From Anaerolineaceae bacterium UBA700 (lineage in GTDB: Bacteria; Chloroflexota; Anaerolineae; Anaerolineales; Anaerolineaceae): DNA of 13,883 nt. The DNA lies in NCBI GenBank assembly GCA_002298885.1, contig DBMK01000040.1, positions 1-13,883 of the forward strand. Reading direction: 5' to 3'. Below, one piece after another: positions 7,402-13,883 of the stretch (its first letter is position 1; each line of letters opens with the position of its first letter). A program made the translations under genes and the position numbers. The notes under the pieces are model-generated. The model saw only the letters and a list, made by a program, of their open reading frames with translations. It did not search any database and had not been told where the DNA came from.

Positions 7402-7971
7402 TTATTTCTCCAGCTTGCGTAAAGCCGATTCGAATATTTTGGCGGTCAGCGCGTCGATATTCGTAAAGCGGATCTGCCTAAGGCGGCTCTGGGGCTGCCC
7501 GGCGCAATAGCTCAGCACTGCATCCAGCATAATACTGGCGCAGCGCTCCTTAGGGAAACCGAAAATCCCACTGCTGATAGCGGGAAAGGCAATGCTGGTT
7601 AACTGCAACTCTTCGGCCTGGCGCAGGCTGTTTTCCACCGCGCTGGCCAGGAAGCCGTCCTCGCTGGCCCCGCCACCGCGCCATACCGGGCCAACGGCGT
7701 GGATGACCCACTTGCAAGGTAGCGCGCCTGCAACGGTCACCGCCACCTGGCCAGTCGGCACCTCTCCGTTCTGCGAAATCCAACGGTCGCTCTCATCTTG
7801 TATGATTGCCCCACCCCGGCGCACAATCACCCCGGCCACCCCAGCGCCGTGAGCCAGGGACCCATTTGCTGCATTGACAATCGCATCGCAGACCTCCTCG
7901 GTCAGGTCACCCTGTCGCGCCTGGAGAGTCTGCCCGGTTGGGAGTTTGATCTCAAATAAAAGTGTGCTCAT
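7402..7971 (-). CDS. Macro-domain protein (ADP-ribose / O-acetyl-ADP-ribose binding or hydrolysing)
   Basis: 189-residue protein that is essentially a single macro domain, normal length for a stand-alone bacterial macro protein. Landmarks are GDLTEE at residues 21-26, DAIVNAANGSL at 29-39 (adenine and ribose contacts), GAGVAGVIVRRGG at 42-54, IHAVGPVW at 90-97 and FPAISSGIFGFP at 129-140 (diphosphate loop). The loop read as GGGVDG in MacroD-type deacetylases is GAGVAG here, so the acidic residue proposed for catalysis in that class is Ala. Archaeal Af1521-like macro domains also lack it and still bind, and can hydrolyse, ADP-ribose adducts. Substrate could be O-acetyl-ADP-ribose, ADP-ribosylated protein or ADP-ribose-1''-phosphate. 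Start: ATG at 7971, with AAAGGA at 7979-7984 (minus strand) 7 nt upstream. No ADP-ribosyltransferase or DarT-like toxin gene is adjacent, which argues against a toxin-antitoxin role. Confidence 0.9.
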   Translation of the reverse strand: MSTLLFEIKLPTGQTLQARQGDLTEEVCDAIVNAANGSLAHGAGVAGVIVRRGGAIIQDESDRWISQNGEVPTGQVAVTVAGALPCKWVIHAVGPVWRGGGASEDGFLASAVENSLRQAEELQLTSIAFPAISSGIFGFPKERCASIMLDAVLSYCAGQPQSRLRQIRFTNIDALTAKIFESALRKLEK

Positions 7972-7988
7972 GGAGACGTCCTTTCCGG

Positions 7989-8014
7989 TTAAAATCCACC
8001 TTAATTCATTTTAA
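7989..8014. promoter_or_regulatory. AT-rich inverted repeat between the divergent macro and aldo/keto reductase genes
   Basis: TTAAAAT at 7989-7995 and ATTTTAA at 8008-8014 form a 7-bp inverted repeat with a 12-nt spacer. It is placed in the 84-bp gap where both promoters must lie. It could be an operator or overlapping -10 elements, but such AT repeats also arise by chance. Confidence 0.25.
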
Positions 8015-8055
8015 GCCATTGCCAGCCTCGTGGGAAGAGGGTTAAGGAGGAATAA

Positions 8056-9057
8056 ATGGAATACAGGATATTAGGAAGGAGCGGCGTGCGCGTGGCGCCG
8101 CTGGCATTAGGAACCATGAACTTCGGCATGCCAACCGGCGAGGAGGAGGCGATGCGCATCCTCAACCTGGCGGTCGATCGCGGCGTCAACCTGATCGACA
8201 CCGCGGACGTATATAACGACGGGGAGAGCGAATGGATCATAGGCAAAGCTTTTCAGCAGGGACTGCCGCGCCAGAAGGTCTTTTTGGCAACCAAGTTTTT
8301 CTTCCCCTCTGGCGAAGGCCCGAACAATGCCGGCGGCAGCCGGCTGCACGTCGTGCAGGCCTGCGAAGCTTCCCTGCGCCGCCTGCAGACCGACGTGATC
8401 GACCTGTACCAGATGCACCGGTCCGATTTCGACGTCCCCATCGAGGAAACGCTTTCGGCGCTGACCGACCTGGTACGCCAGGGCAAGATACGCTACATCG
8501 GATGCTCGACATTTCCACCCTGGAAGGTGGCAGAGGCACTGCTGACAAGTGAATTCAAGGGCTATGCCCGCTTTACCAGCGAGCAGCCGCCCTACAACCT
8601 GCTCGACCGCCGGATTGAAAACGAGCTGATCCCGCTTGCCAAAGCCTACAGCCTGGGAGTCCTGCCCTGGTCGCCGCTGGCGCAGGGCGTGCTAGCCGGG
8701 CGCTACCCGACGGATGGAACCATACCATCGGAATCACGGGCTGCGGTACAGGGAGGATACTACCGCGATCGGGTCAACCAGCCTGGGGCCCGGGTTGGGG
8801 CGAGGGTGGTAGAGCTGGCGCGGGAACGCGGCATTAGCGCAGCCCAACTGGCGTTGCTGTGGGTCAAAGATCAGCCCGGCGTGACCGCCCCGATCTACGG
8901 GCCGCGCACCCTGGCCCAGCTTGAGGAGGCGTTGCCGGTTATGGAGATGACGCTGGCCGAAGCGGACCGAATAGCCATGGACGAGCTGAACCCGCCCGGC
9001 AACGTACTCACCGATTACCACAACACCAGCCGGTGGATGAAGCCGTTACGAACTTAA
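8056..9057 (+). CDS. Aldo/keto reductase
   Basis: 333-residue NAD(P)H-dependent oxidoreductase of the aldo/keto reductase superfamily, cytosolic (beta/alpha)8 barrel. The catalytic tetrad can be read directly: Asp48 and Tyr53 in DTADVYNDGESE, Lys80 in FLATKFF, and His121 in LYQMHRSD. SEQPPYNLLDR near 175-185 and LPWSPLAQGVLAG near 203-215 line the pocket. YGPRTLAQLEEAL near 280-292 is the cofactor phosphate-binding segment, typical of YghZ/Tas-like and AKR11-13-type members. The natural carbonyl substrate cannot be inferred. Start: ATG at 8056 with a strong AAGGAGG ending 5 nt upstream. The gene is a single-gene unit, divergent from the macro-domain gene and closed by an intrinsic terminator right after its stop codon. 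Confidence 0.93.
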   Translation: MEYRILGRSGVRVAPLALGTMNFGMPTGEEEAMRILNLAVDRGVNLIDTADVYNDGESEWIIGKAFQQGLPRQKVFLATKFFFPSGEGPNNAGGSRLHVVQACEASLRRLQTDVIDLYQMHRSDFDVPIEETLSALTDLVRQGKIRYIGCSTFPPWKVAEALLTSEFKGYARFTSEQPPYNLLDRRIENELIPLAKAYSLGVLPWSPLAQGVLAGRYPTDGTIPSESRAAVQGGYYRDRVNQPGARVGARVVELARERGISAAQLALLWVKDQPGVTAPIYGPRTLAQLEEALPVMEMTLAEADRIAMDELNPPGNVLTDYHNTSRWMKPLRT

Positions 9058-9070
9058 TAATTTCTAGAAT

Positions 9071-9112
9071 AAGGTTGCTCCGGACGGCCTTGCTGTGCGG
9101 AGCAACCTTTTT
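9071..9112 (+). terminator. Intrinsic terminator of the aldo/keto reductase gene
   Basis: A perfect 12-bp stem (AAGGTTGCTCCG at 9071-9082 pairing with 9098-9109) encloses a 15-nt loop. It runs into a five-T tract at 9108-9112, 13 nt after the stop codon. This is the clearest rho-independent terminator in the window. Confidence 0.88.
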
Positions 9113-9124
9113 CTGGATTTGAAT

Positions 9125-9130
9125 TATAAT
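9125..9130 (+). promoter_or_regulatory. -10 box of the ATP-grasp gene
   Basis: A perfect TATAAT lies 39 nt before the ATG at 9170, only 12 nt after the T tract of the preceding terminator. A -35 box at normal spacing would fall inside the terminator stem and shows no match. Confidence 0.45.
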
Positions 9131-9169
9131 GGCACAATTCAAGGCAAAAATGTCAAGAAAGAGGATCGT

Positions 9170-10330
9170 ATGAATTTCATCTTCCTATCACCCCATTTTC
9201 CGCCCAATTATTACCAGTTCTGCGTCCATTTGCGCAACCTGGGGGCGAACGTGCTCGGCCTGGGGGATGAACCGTTCGACAATCTGCGGCCCGAGCTGCG
9301 TGCCGCCTTGAATGAATATTATTGGGTCCCCAACATGCACAATTACGACGACCTGCTGCGCGCCATGGGTTACTTCACCCACCGCTACGGCAGATTGGAC
9401 GGGTTGGATTCGCACAGCGAATACTGGCTGGAGACCGAAGCGCGCCTGCGGACAGATTTCAATATCGAGGGGCTCAGGGTGGAAGACCTGCCCCCGATCA
9501 AGCATAAATCGCTGATGAAGGCCAAATACAAGGCCGCCGGAGTCGATACAGCGCCGGGGGTGTTGGTCCACAGCGCAGAGCAGGCGTGCAAGTTTGCCGA
9601 TGAAGTAGGGTTTCCGGTTATCGCCAAACCGGATGTTGGTGTTGGGGCTGCCAAGACCTATAAATTTAATAACAAAGCCGAGCTGGATGCTTTTCTGGAC
9701 CCGCTGCCGCCGGTCGAATACTTCCTGGAAAAGTACATCACGGGGCAAATCCAGACGTTCGACGGCCTGACCGATCACAATGGGGACGTCGTTTTCCTTA
9801 ACTCACTGGTTTTCAGCCAGGGGGTGATGGAAACGGTGAACGAGGACACAGAAATCTATTACTACACCCAGCGTGTGATCCCTCCCGACCTGGAGAAGGC
9901 CGGGCGGCGCATCGTCAAGGTATACGGACTGTGTAACCGGTTTTTCCACTTTGAATTTTTTCGCACGCCCGAAGGTAAGCTAATCGGCCTGGAAGTGAAC
10001 ATGCGCCCGCCGGGCGGGCTGACCACCGATATGTTCAACTTTGCCAACGACATCGACGTGTATTACGAATGGGCGAACGTCATCCTGCACAATAAGTTCT
10101 CGTCCTCTTATTCGCGGCCCTACCACTGCTGCTACGTGGGGCGCAAGCAAGACCGCCCCTACAAGTACAATCACGACCAGATCCTGGCCAAGTACGGCGG
10201 CATGATCGTGCATTTTGAGGAAATCTCCGGTATCTTCAGTGCAGCTCTTGGAAACTACGGTTACCTGGCCCGCTCCCCAGAAATGGCTGACATCATAGAG
10301 ATTGCCGACTACATCCTAAAGAAAGTTTGA
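9170..10330 (+). CDS. ATP-grasp family protein of unknown specificity (carbamoyl-phosphate synthase L-chain-like)
   Basis: 386-residue cytosolic ATP-grasp enzyme. A Rossmann-like pre-ATP-grasp domain opens with MNFIFLSPHFPPNYYQFC. The ATP-grasp fold includes GFPVIAKPDVGVGAAKTYK at residues 147-165 (nucleotide-binding Lys153), the adenine-side EKYITG at 187-192, and metal ligands Glu262 in FHFEFF and Glu275/Asn277 in LEVNMRPPGG. Such proteins join a carboxylate to an amine or thiol through an acyl-phosphate. The family is widespread as a single gene in bacteria and, to my knowledge, has no assigned substrate. The start at 9170 is chosen over an in-frame ATG 75 nt upstream because it begins the conserved MNFIFLSPHFP block. 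It also has GAGG at 9161-9164 five nt upstream, and the longer form would include the promoter region. A monocistronic unit is likely: terminator before, long hairpin after. Confidence 0.88.
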   Translation: MNFIFLSPHFPPNYYQFCVHLRNLGANVLGLGDEPFDNLRPELRAALNEYYWVPNMHNYDDLLRAMGYFTHRYGRLDGLDSHSEYWLETEARLRTDFNIEGLRVEDLPPIKHKSLMKAKYKAAGVDTAPGVLVHSAEQACKFADEVGFPVIAKPDVGVGAAKTYKFNNKAELDAFLDPLPPVEYFLEKYITGQIQTFDGLTDHNGDVVFLNSLVFSQGVMETVNEDTEIYYYTQRVIPPDLEKAGRRIVKVYGLCNRFFHFEFFRTPEGKLIGLEVNMRPPGGLTTDMFNFANDIDVYYEWANVILHNKFSSSYSRPYHCCYVGRKQDRPYKYNHDQILAKYGGMIVHFEEISGIFSAALGNYGYLARSPEMADIIEIADYILKKV

Positions 10331-10392
10331 AGATGAGTTTTGAGGTTGTTTGGGGCTGCTTCGCAGCCCCAAACAACCCCAAAAATCATCTT
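10330..10392. repeat. 30-bp near-perfect inverted repeat (long hairpin) after the ATP-grasp gene
   Basis: Arms 10330-10359 and 10363-10392 pair at 28 of 30 positions around a 3-nt TTC loop. The inner part is GGGGCTGC/GCAGCCCC, and the outer part is AT- and G-rich. The left arm starts at the last base of the TGA stop codon. No T tract follows on either strand, so it is not a canonical intrinsic terminator. It may end or stabilise the ATP-grasp mRNA, or it may be a REP-like repeat present elsewhere in the genome. Confidence 0.85.
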
Positions 10393-10447
10393 CGCGAGCT
10401 TTATGTTAGATAATTCTTAGAGTTACATAAGACATTCGCCCCCTCTA

Positions 10448-10477
10448 TTGACTCTATATAATCCTTATGCATAAAAT
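10448..10477 (+). promoter_or_regulatory. Overlapping candidate promoters for the J-protein/HtrA operon
   Basis: Two readings are possible. A perfect TATAAT at 10457-10462, 21 nt before the ATG, has no good -35. Alternatively TTGACT at 10448-10453 and TAAAAT at 10472-10477, spaced 18 nt, would start transcription at about the ATG itself (10484), giving a leaderless message. The ribosome-binding candidate AAGG at 10478-10481 is only 2 nt from the ATG, which is too close. No CIRCE operator is present. Confidence 0.45.
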
Positions 10478-10483
10478 AAGGTC

Positions 10484-11395
10484 ATGGATTATAAGGATTA
10501 TTATAAAATTCTCGGTGTCGAACGCAAAGCCAGCCAGGATGAAGTAAAGAAAGCTTACCGGAAATTAGCCATGAAGTACCATCCGGATAAGAATCCGGGC
10601 GACAAGAAGGCCGAAGAGAAATTCAAGGAAATTAACGAGGCCCACGAAGTGCTGGGCGATCCGAAGAAACGCGCCCGCTACGACCAGCTCGGCGAATCCT
10701 ATTCGCAATGGCAGCAGGGCGGTGGAAGGGGCAACTTCAACTGGGAAGACTGGTATGCGAATAATCCGGGGGGCGGCACGCGGGTCGAATACGGCAACCT
10801 GAACGATATGTTCGGAGGCGGTTTCTCCGATTTCTTCTCCCAAATCTTTGGGGGCATGGGCGGTTTTGGCGGCGCCACAACCCGCACCCAAACTCGCCGC
10901 CGCACCATGCAGCCGCAGCAGTACGAGCAGCCGGTCACAATCACCCTCCAGGAAGCCTATAACGGCGCCGAGCGTATCCTCCAGGCCGGCGACCGGCGTA
11001 TGACGGTCAAGATCCCGGCCGGCGCACACAATGGCACCAAGGTGCGCATGGCAAACGCCAGCCCGGATGGCGGCGATATTTACCTGGTGGTCGAAGTTGC
11101 TCCGGACGCTCAATACGAGCTAAAAGGGATCGACCTGTACAGCGATGTAACGCTCGACCTGGTCACCGCCGTGCTCGGCGGGCAGGCGCGCGTGCCCACG
11201 CCGGGCGGCGACGTAATGCTGACTATCCCGGCCGGAACCCAGCCAGGACAGACTTTTCGCCTGGCCGGGCGCGGCTTGCCGGGCCTTAGCAACAAACAAA
11301 AATCGGGCGACTTTTTCGCCCGTATAAAAGTAACACTACCGCGCCAACTTTCCCCCAAACAGCGTGAATTATTTGAAAGGTTACGGGATTTATGA
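10484..11395 (+). CDS. CbpA-like J-domain co-chaperone (DnaJ type II, no zinc finger)
   Basis: 303-residue cytosolic Hsp40, close in length to CbpA. The J domain (residues 5-70, DYYKILGV to ARYDQLG) has the essential HPD at 33-35 for stimulating DnaK ATPase. A Gly/Phe-rich linker follows at about 78-131, with Trp and Asn interspersed ([14 protein letters not shown], then [10 protein letters not shown]). The four CxxCxGxG repeats of DnaJ are absent. The C-terminal substrate-binding domains span about 148-300, with [19 protein letters not shown] at the start of the first and the [16 protein letters not shown] and [13 protein letters not shown] blocks in the second. It would deliver clients to DnaK. 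The start is fixed by the J domain beginning at residue 2. The stop overlaps the HtrA start by 4 nt (ATGA), so the two are almost certainly co-transcribed. Confidence 0.94.
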   Translation: MDYKDYYKILGVERKASQDEVKKAYRKLAMKYHPDKNPGDKKAEEKFKEINEAHEVLGDPKKRARYDQLGESYSQWQQGGGRGNFNWEDWYANNPGGGTRVEYGNLNDMFGGGFSDFFSQIFGGMGGFGGATTRTQTRRRTMQPQQYEQPVTITLQEAYNGAERILQAGDRRMTVKIPAGAHNGTKVRMANASPDGGDIYLVVEVAPDAQYELKGIDLYSDVTLDLVTAVLGGQARVPTPGGDVMLTIPAGTQPGQTFRLAGRGLPGLSNKQKSGDFFARIKVTLPRQLSPKQRELFERLRDL

Positions 11396-12609
11396 GACGG
11401 ATTGCACCCATTATCGTGATATTGACCTTCGCACTGGCTGCCATTGCATGCAGCTTCGGACCTTCGATCACATTCAGCAACCCATTTACCTCTACCGACT
11501 CAGTCGAGCCCACCCAGGCGGCAACGGTTGAAGTCCAATCGCAGGCGCCGCAAACCGCCAACCCCGGCGGGCAGACCGCTCCGGCGCCTGTGGTCATCAG
11601 CGGCAGCGGCTCGGCTGCCCTGGACACCACGCTCGAAGACCTGTACGCCCGGGTGAGTCCCGGCGTCGTTTCCATCACCATCCTCACCAGCCAGGGCGGC
11701 GCCCAGGGCTCGGGGATCGTTTACGATAAAAAAGGCCACATTCTGACCAACTATCACGTGGTAGACGGCGCAACCGAGATCGAGGTCGATTTTGCCTCCG
11801 GATTGAAGGTGAGCGGCGAGGTGATCGGCACCGATATCGACTCCGACCTGGCGATTATCCAGGTGAAAGCGCCTGAGAGCGAGCTGCAGCCGCTCACCCT
11901 GGGCGATTCGGACGCCGTCAAGGTCGGGCAGACGGTCGTGGCCCTGGGTAACCCCTTTGGCTTGAGCGGCACCATGACGTACGGCATCGTATCGGCCAAG
12001 GGACGCACGCTGGAGAGCTTGCGCCAGTCGTCTTCGGGCGGATTCTTTTCATCCGGCGACATCATCCAAACCGACGCGGCAATTAACCCGGGCAATTCCG
12101 GCGGGCCGCTGTTGAACCTGAAAGGTGAGGTGATCGGGATCAACCGGGCCATCCAAACCTCCGGCACGCCCACCACCTCCGAGCCGTCCAATATCGGTAT
12201 CGGCTTTGCGATTCCCATCAACATTATTAAACGGGTAAGCCCGGTCCTGATCTCGTCCGGGAAATATGATTACCCTTACCTGGGCCTGACTTTCCAGTCC
12301 AACCTTTCGTTGGACGACATCAACACGCTGGGTCTGCCCCAACAGACCGGCGCCTACATATCCCAAGTAACCTCTGGCGGGCCGGGGGACCAGGCCGGCC
12401 TGATCGGGGCCAATAAACCGACCAACGTCCAAAACCTGGACGCGGGCGGTGACCTGGTGATCGCCGTGGACGGACGTCCGGTCAAGGAATTCAACGACCT
12501 GATCGGTTACGTCCTCACCAACAAGAGCCCTGGCGACAAAATAAACCTCACCATCATTCGTAATAACCAGAAAAAGGAGGTGACTCTGACGCTTGGCAAG
12601 CGCCCCTAA
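11392..12609 (+). CDS. HtrA/DegP-type serine protease, predicted lipoprotein
   Basis: 405-residue trypsin-like protease with one PDZ domain, predicted to degrade damaged proteins at the outer face of the membrane. The N-terminus is a signal peptide with basic MRR and a hydrophobic stretch at 4-19 ending AAIAC. Cys20 is the likely lipidation site, though the -3 residue is Ala rather than Leu. A Ser/Thr/Pro/Gln-rich linker at about 21-75 tethers the enzyme. The catalytic triad is His122 (TNYHVVDGA), Asp152 (DSDLAII) and Ser236 (NPGNSGGPL). The PDZ domain spans about 293-400, with YLGLTFQ forming its peptide-binding strand. It carries an extra loop (about 338-351, [14 protein letters not shown]) before [11 protein letters not shown], which many single-PDZ HtrA proteins lack. 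ATGA overlap with the J-protein gene implies translational coupling. Confidence 0.95.
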   Translation: MRRIAPIIVILTFALAAIACSFGPSITFSNPFTSTDSVEPTQAATVEVQSQAPQTANPGGQTAPAPVVISGSGSAALDTTLEDLYARVSPGVVSITILTSQGGAQGSGIVYDKKGHILTNYHVVDGATEIEVDFASGLKVSGEVIGTDIDSDLAIIQVKAPESELQPLTLGDSDAVKVGQTVVALGNPFGLSGTMTYGIVSAKGRTLESLRQSSSGGFFSSGDIIQTDAAINPGNSGGPLLNLKGEVIGINRAIQTSGTPTTSEPSNIGIGFAIPINIIKRVSPVLISSGKYDYPYLGLTFQSNLSLDDINTLGLPQQTGAYISQVTSGGPGDQAGLIGANKPTNVQNLDAGGDLVIAVDGRPVKEFNDLIGYVLTNKSPGDKINLTIIRNNQKKEVTLTLGKRP

Positions 12610-12628
12610 TCGGCGCCTCTGCAAAGCT

Positions 12629-12661
12629 TTACGAAGGTATACCATTCCAATACCTTCGTAA
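12629..12661. terminator. Hairpin after htrA, possible transcription terminator
   Basis: A perfect 12-bp inverted repeat (TTACGAAGGTAT at 12629-12640, complement at 12650-12661) with a 9-nt loop lies 20 nt after the htrA stop codon. It is followed by GCTATTCC rather than a T tract. It may be a weak or factor-assisted terminator, or a partial attenuator before the downstream gene. Confidence 0.4.
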
Positions 12662-12741
12662 GCTATTCCTATTGTGCCCGGCAGAAACCTGGTACCGGCG
12701 CATATCTTAAAACACAAGCATATAACACCCAGGAGGTTGCC

Positions 12742-13845
12742 ATGTTTTCAGACAACGACTTACGGGAGCTGCTGGAATACAAAAGCTCTGCCCCGGTTTT
12801 AAGTCTCTACCTGAACACCGATCCCACCGAAGGGAATGCCGATGCGTACAGGCTTCGCCTTCGAAATATGTTGAAAGAGATCAACCTCCCTGAGGATATT
12901 GGCGCGGTGGAACGCTATTTCAATCTTGAATATGATTGGACCGGGCGGGAAGTGGCCGTTTTTTCCTGTTTCCCGGATGGATTCTTCCGCGCTTATCCCC
13001 TGGCTATTCCCCTGCGCGACTTTGTTCACATTAGCGACCGGCCCAGCGTCAAGCCGCTGGCCGACCTGCTGGATACCTACGGCGGCTATGGTGTCGCCCT
13101 GGTAGACAAGCAAGGCGCGCGTCTTTTTTTCTTCCACCTGGGCGAGCTACGCGAGCAGGAGGGCGTACTTGGTGAGTCTGTCAAACACATCAAGCGCGGC
13201 GGCGCATCGAGCTTCCCCGGCCGGCGAGGCGGGGTGGCCGGGCGCACCAACTACATGGAAGAAAAAATCGAGCGGAATATCAAAGACTCTGTTGAGTTTG
13301 CCGTCCACTTCTTTGAAGAAAACCACGTCCGCCGCGTATTGATCGGCGGGACGGACGAAAACACAGCTTCTTTCCGCAACCTGCTTCCCAAAGCCTGGCA
13401 AAGCCTGGTCATGGGCACCTTCCCGATGAGCATGACGGCCTCCCACATCGAAGTGCAGAACAAGGCCCTGCAAATTGGGCTGGAGGCTGAAAGCCAGCGC
13501 CAGAACCGGCTGGTGGAGAACATCATCACCTCGGCGGCCAAAGGCAGTTCCGCTGTGGTGGGAATGACTGATGTGTTTGATGCCATCAGTCGCGACCGCA
13601 TTAAGACCCTGGTCGTCGAAGAGGGATTGAGGCATCCGGGGTATGTGTGCGATAACTGCGGCGCACTGTTTACGGCGCTGGCGGACCCGTGTTCGTTGTG
13701 CGGAAAGGGTAAAGTGGAGAAGACCCTGGACGCAGTTGAAATGGCCGTTGGCCGCGTCCTGCGACGCGGTGGAGAGATCGAAGTGCTGCGCTCCGACCCG
13801 GCTTTGACCAAAATGGGTTCGATCGGCGCTTTATTGCGGTATTGA
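12742..13845 (+). CDS. aeRF1-like protein (bacterial eRF1/Vms1-related family) with zinc ribbon and GGA in place of GGQ
   Basis: 367-residue cytosolic protein resembling archaeal/eukaryotic release factor 1. The N-terminal segment opens with APVLSLYLNTDP, common to bacterial eRF1/Vms1-like proteins, and appears to lack the codon-reading NIKS domain. The middle domain runs from GYGVALVDKQGARLFFF (residues 115-131) through KRGGASSFPGRRGG at 151-164, the position of the catalytic GRGGQ loop. It continues with an eRF1-like NYMEEKIERNIKDSVEFAVHFF helix and RRVLIGGTDE at 197-206. The C-terminal domain has a CDNC/CSLC zinc ribbon (Cys303, 306, 317, 320) and ends MGSIGALLRY, like the eRF1 terminus. 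Such proteins are thought to act in ribosome rescue or peptidyl-tRNA cleavage. Ala155 replaces the catalytic Gln, so the activity here is uncertain. Start: ATG with AGGAGG 5 nt upstream. Confidence 0.82.
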   Translation: MFSDNDLRELLEYKSSAPVLSLYLNTDPTEGNADAYRLRLRNMLKEINLPEDIGAVERYFNLEYDWTGREVAVFSCFPDGFFRAYPLAIPLRDFVHISDRPSVKPLADLLDTYGGYGVALVDKQGARLFFFHLGELREQEGVLGESVKHIKRGGASSFPGRRGGVAGRTNYMEEKIERNIKDSVEFAVHFFEENHVRRVLIGGTDENTASFRNLLPKAWQSLVMGTFPMSMTASHIEVQNKALQIGLEAESQRQNRLVENIITSAAKGSSAVVGMTDVFDAISRDRIKTLVVEEGLRHPGYVCDNCGALFTALADPCSLCGKGKVEKTLDAVEMAVGRVLRRGGEIEVLRSDPALTKMGSIGALLRY

Positions 13846-13883
13846 AAACAAATAAAAAAAAGCGGGTATTTGGCCGTAAACGG

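Noticed and set aside
9095..9169. Longer start for the ATP-grasp gene
   Set aside because: The extra 25 residues cover the terminator T tract and the TATAAT box and are not family-like. The ATG at 9170 has its own ribosome-binding site and begins the conserved block.
10393..10483. CIRCE or other heat-shock operator before the J-protein gene
   Set aside because: No TTAGCACTC-N9-GAGTGCTAA match is present. The only repeat, TTATGT at 10401-10406 with ACATAA at 10425-10430, is short and AT-rich.
13846..13883. A-rich tail after the last gene as a terminator
   Set aside because: An A tract followed by GCGGG is present, but the window ends before any stem could be completed.

Overview
The window is a compact stretch of bacterial chromosome, about 58-60% G+C by eye, with twelve protein-coding genes and no rRNA, tRNA, CRISPR array, integrase or insertion sequence that I can see. 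The gene set fits a Chloroflexota (Anaerolineae-like) bacterium. The pointers are a lipoprotein HtrA behind a zinc-finger-less J protein, a eukaryotic-release-factor-1-like protein ending in a zinc ribbon and a GIGALLRY tail, and an uncharacterised ATP-grasp protein. This placement is an inference from protein style, not from a marker gene.

Layout. (1) 18-1510, minus strand: a six-helix membrane protein and adenosine deaminase (add), overlapping by 4 nt. (2) 1670-2893, plus: an MFS exporter, divergent from the first pair. (3) 2948-6362, plus: a tight three-gene operon of UDP-ManNAc dehydrogenase (wecC-like), UDP-GlcNAc 2-epimerase (wecB) and a GT-B glycosyltransferase. Both junctions are 4-nt start/stop overlaps. 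(4) 6359-6862, minus: a phosphoribosyltransferase, convergent with the glycosyltransferase and overlapping its stop codon. (5) 7043-7351, plus: a small ABM-fold protein. (6) 7402-7971, minus: a macro-domain protein. (7) 8056-9057, plus: an aldo/keto reductase closed by a textbook intrinsic terminator. (8) 9170-10330, plus: an orphan ATP-grasp enzyme followed by a 30-bp near-perfect inverted repeat. (9) 10484-12609, plus: a CbpA-like J protein overlapping an HtrA-type lipoprotein protease by 4 nt. (10) 12742-13845, plus: an aeRF1-like protein in which the GGQ position reads GGA.

How the genes work together. wecC and wecB together turn UDP-GlcNAc into UDP-ManNAc and then UDP-ManNAcA, and the third gene could transfer that or another sugar into a surface glycan. 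The J-protein/HtrA pair plus the release-factor-like gene form a protein-quality-control neighbourhood: cytosolic chaperone cofactor, surface protease, and possible ribosome rescue. add, the phosphoribosyltransferase and the macro protein all touch purine or ADP-ribose chemistry but sit in separate transcription units, so I do not claim a pathway. Four genes have a perfect TATAAT -10 box 21-41 nt before the start codon with no convincing -35 box.

I see no defence island, mobile element or wholly new system. The best leads are the GGQ-less release-factor homologue, the orphan ATP-grasp protein with its long hairpin, and the coupled J protein/HtrA pair.
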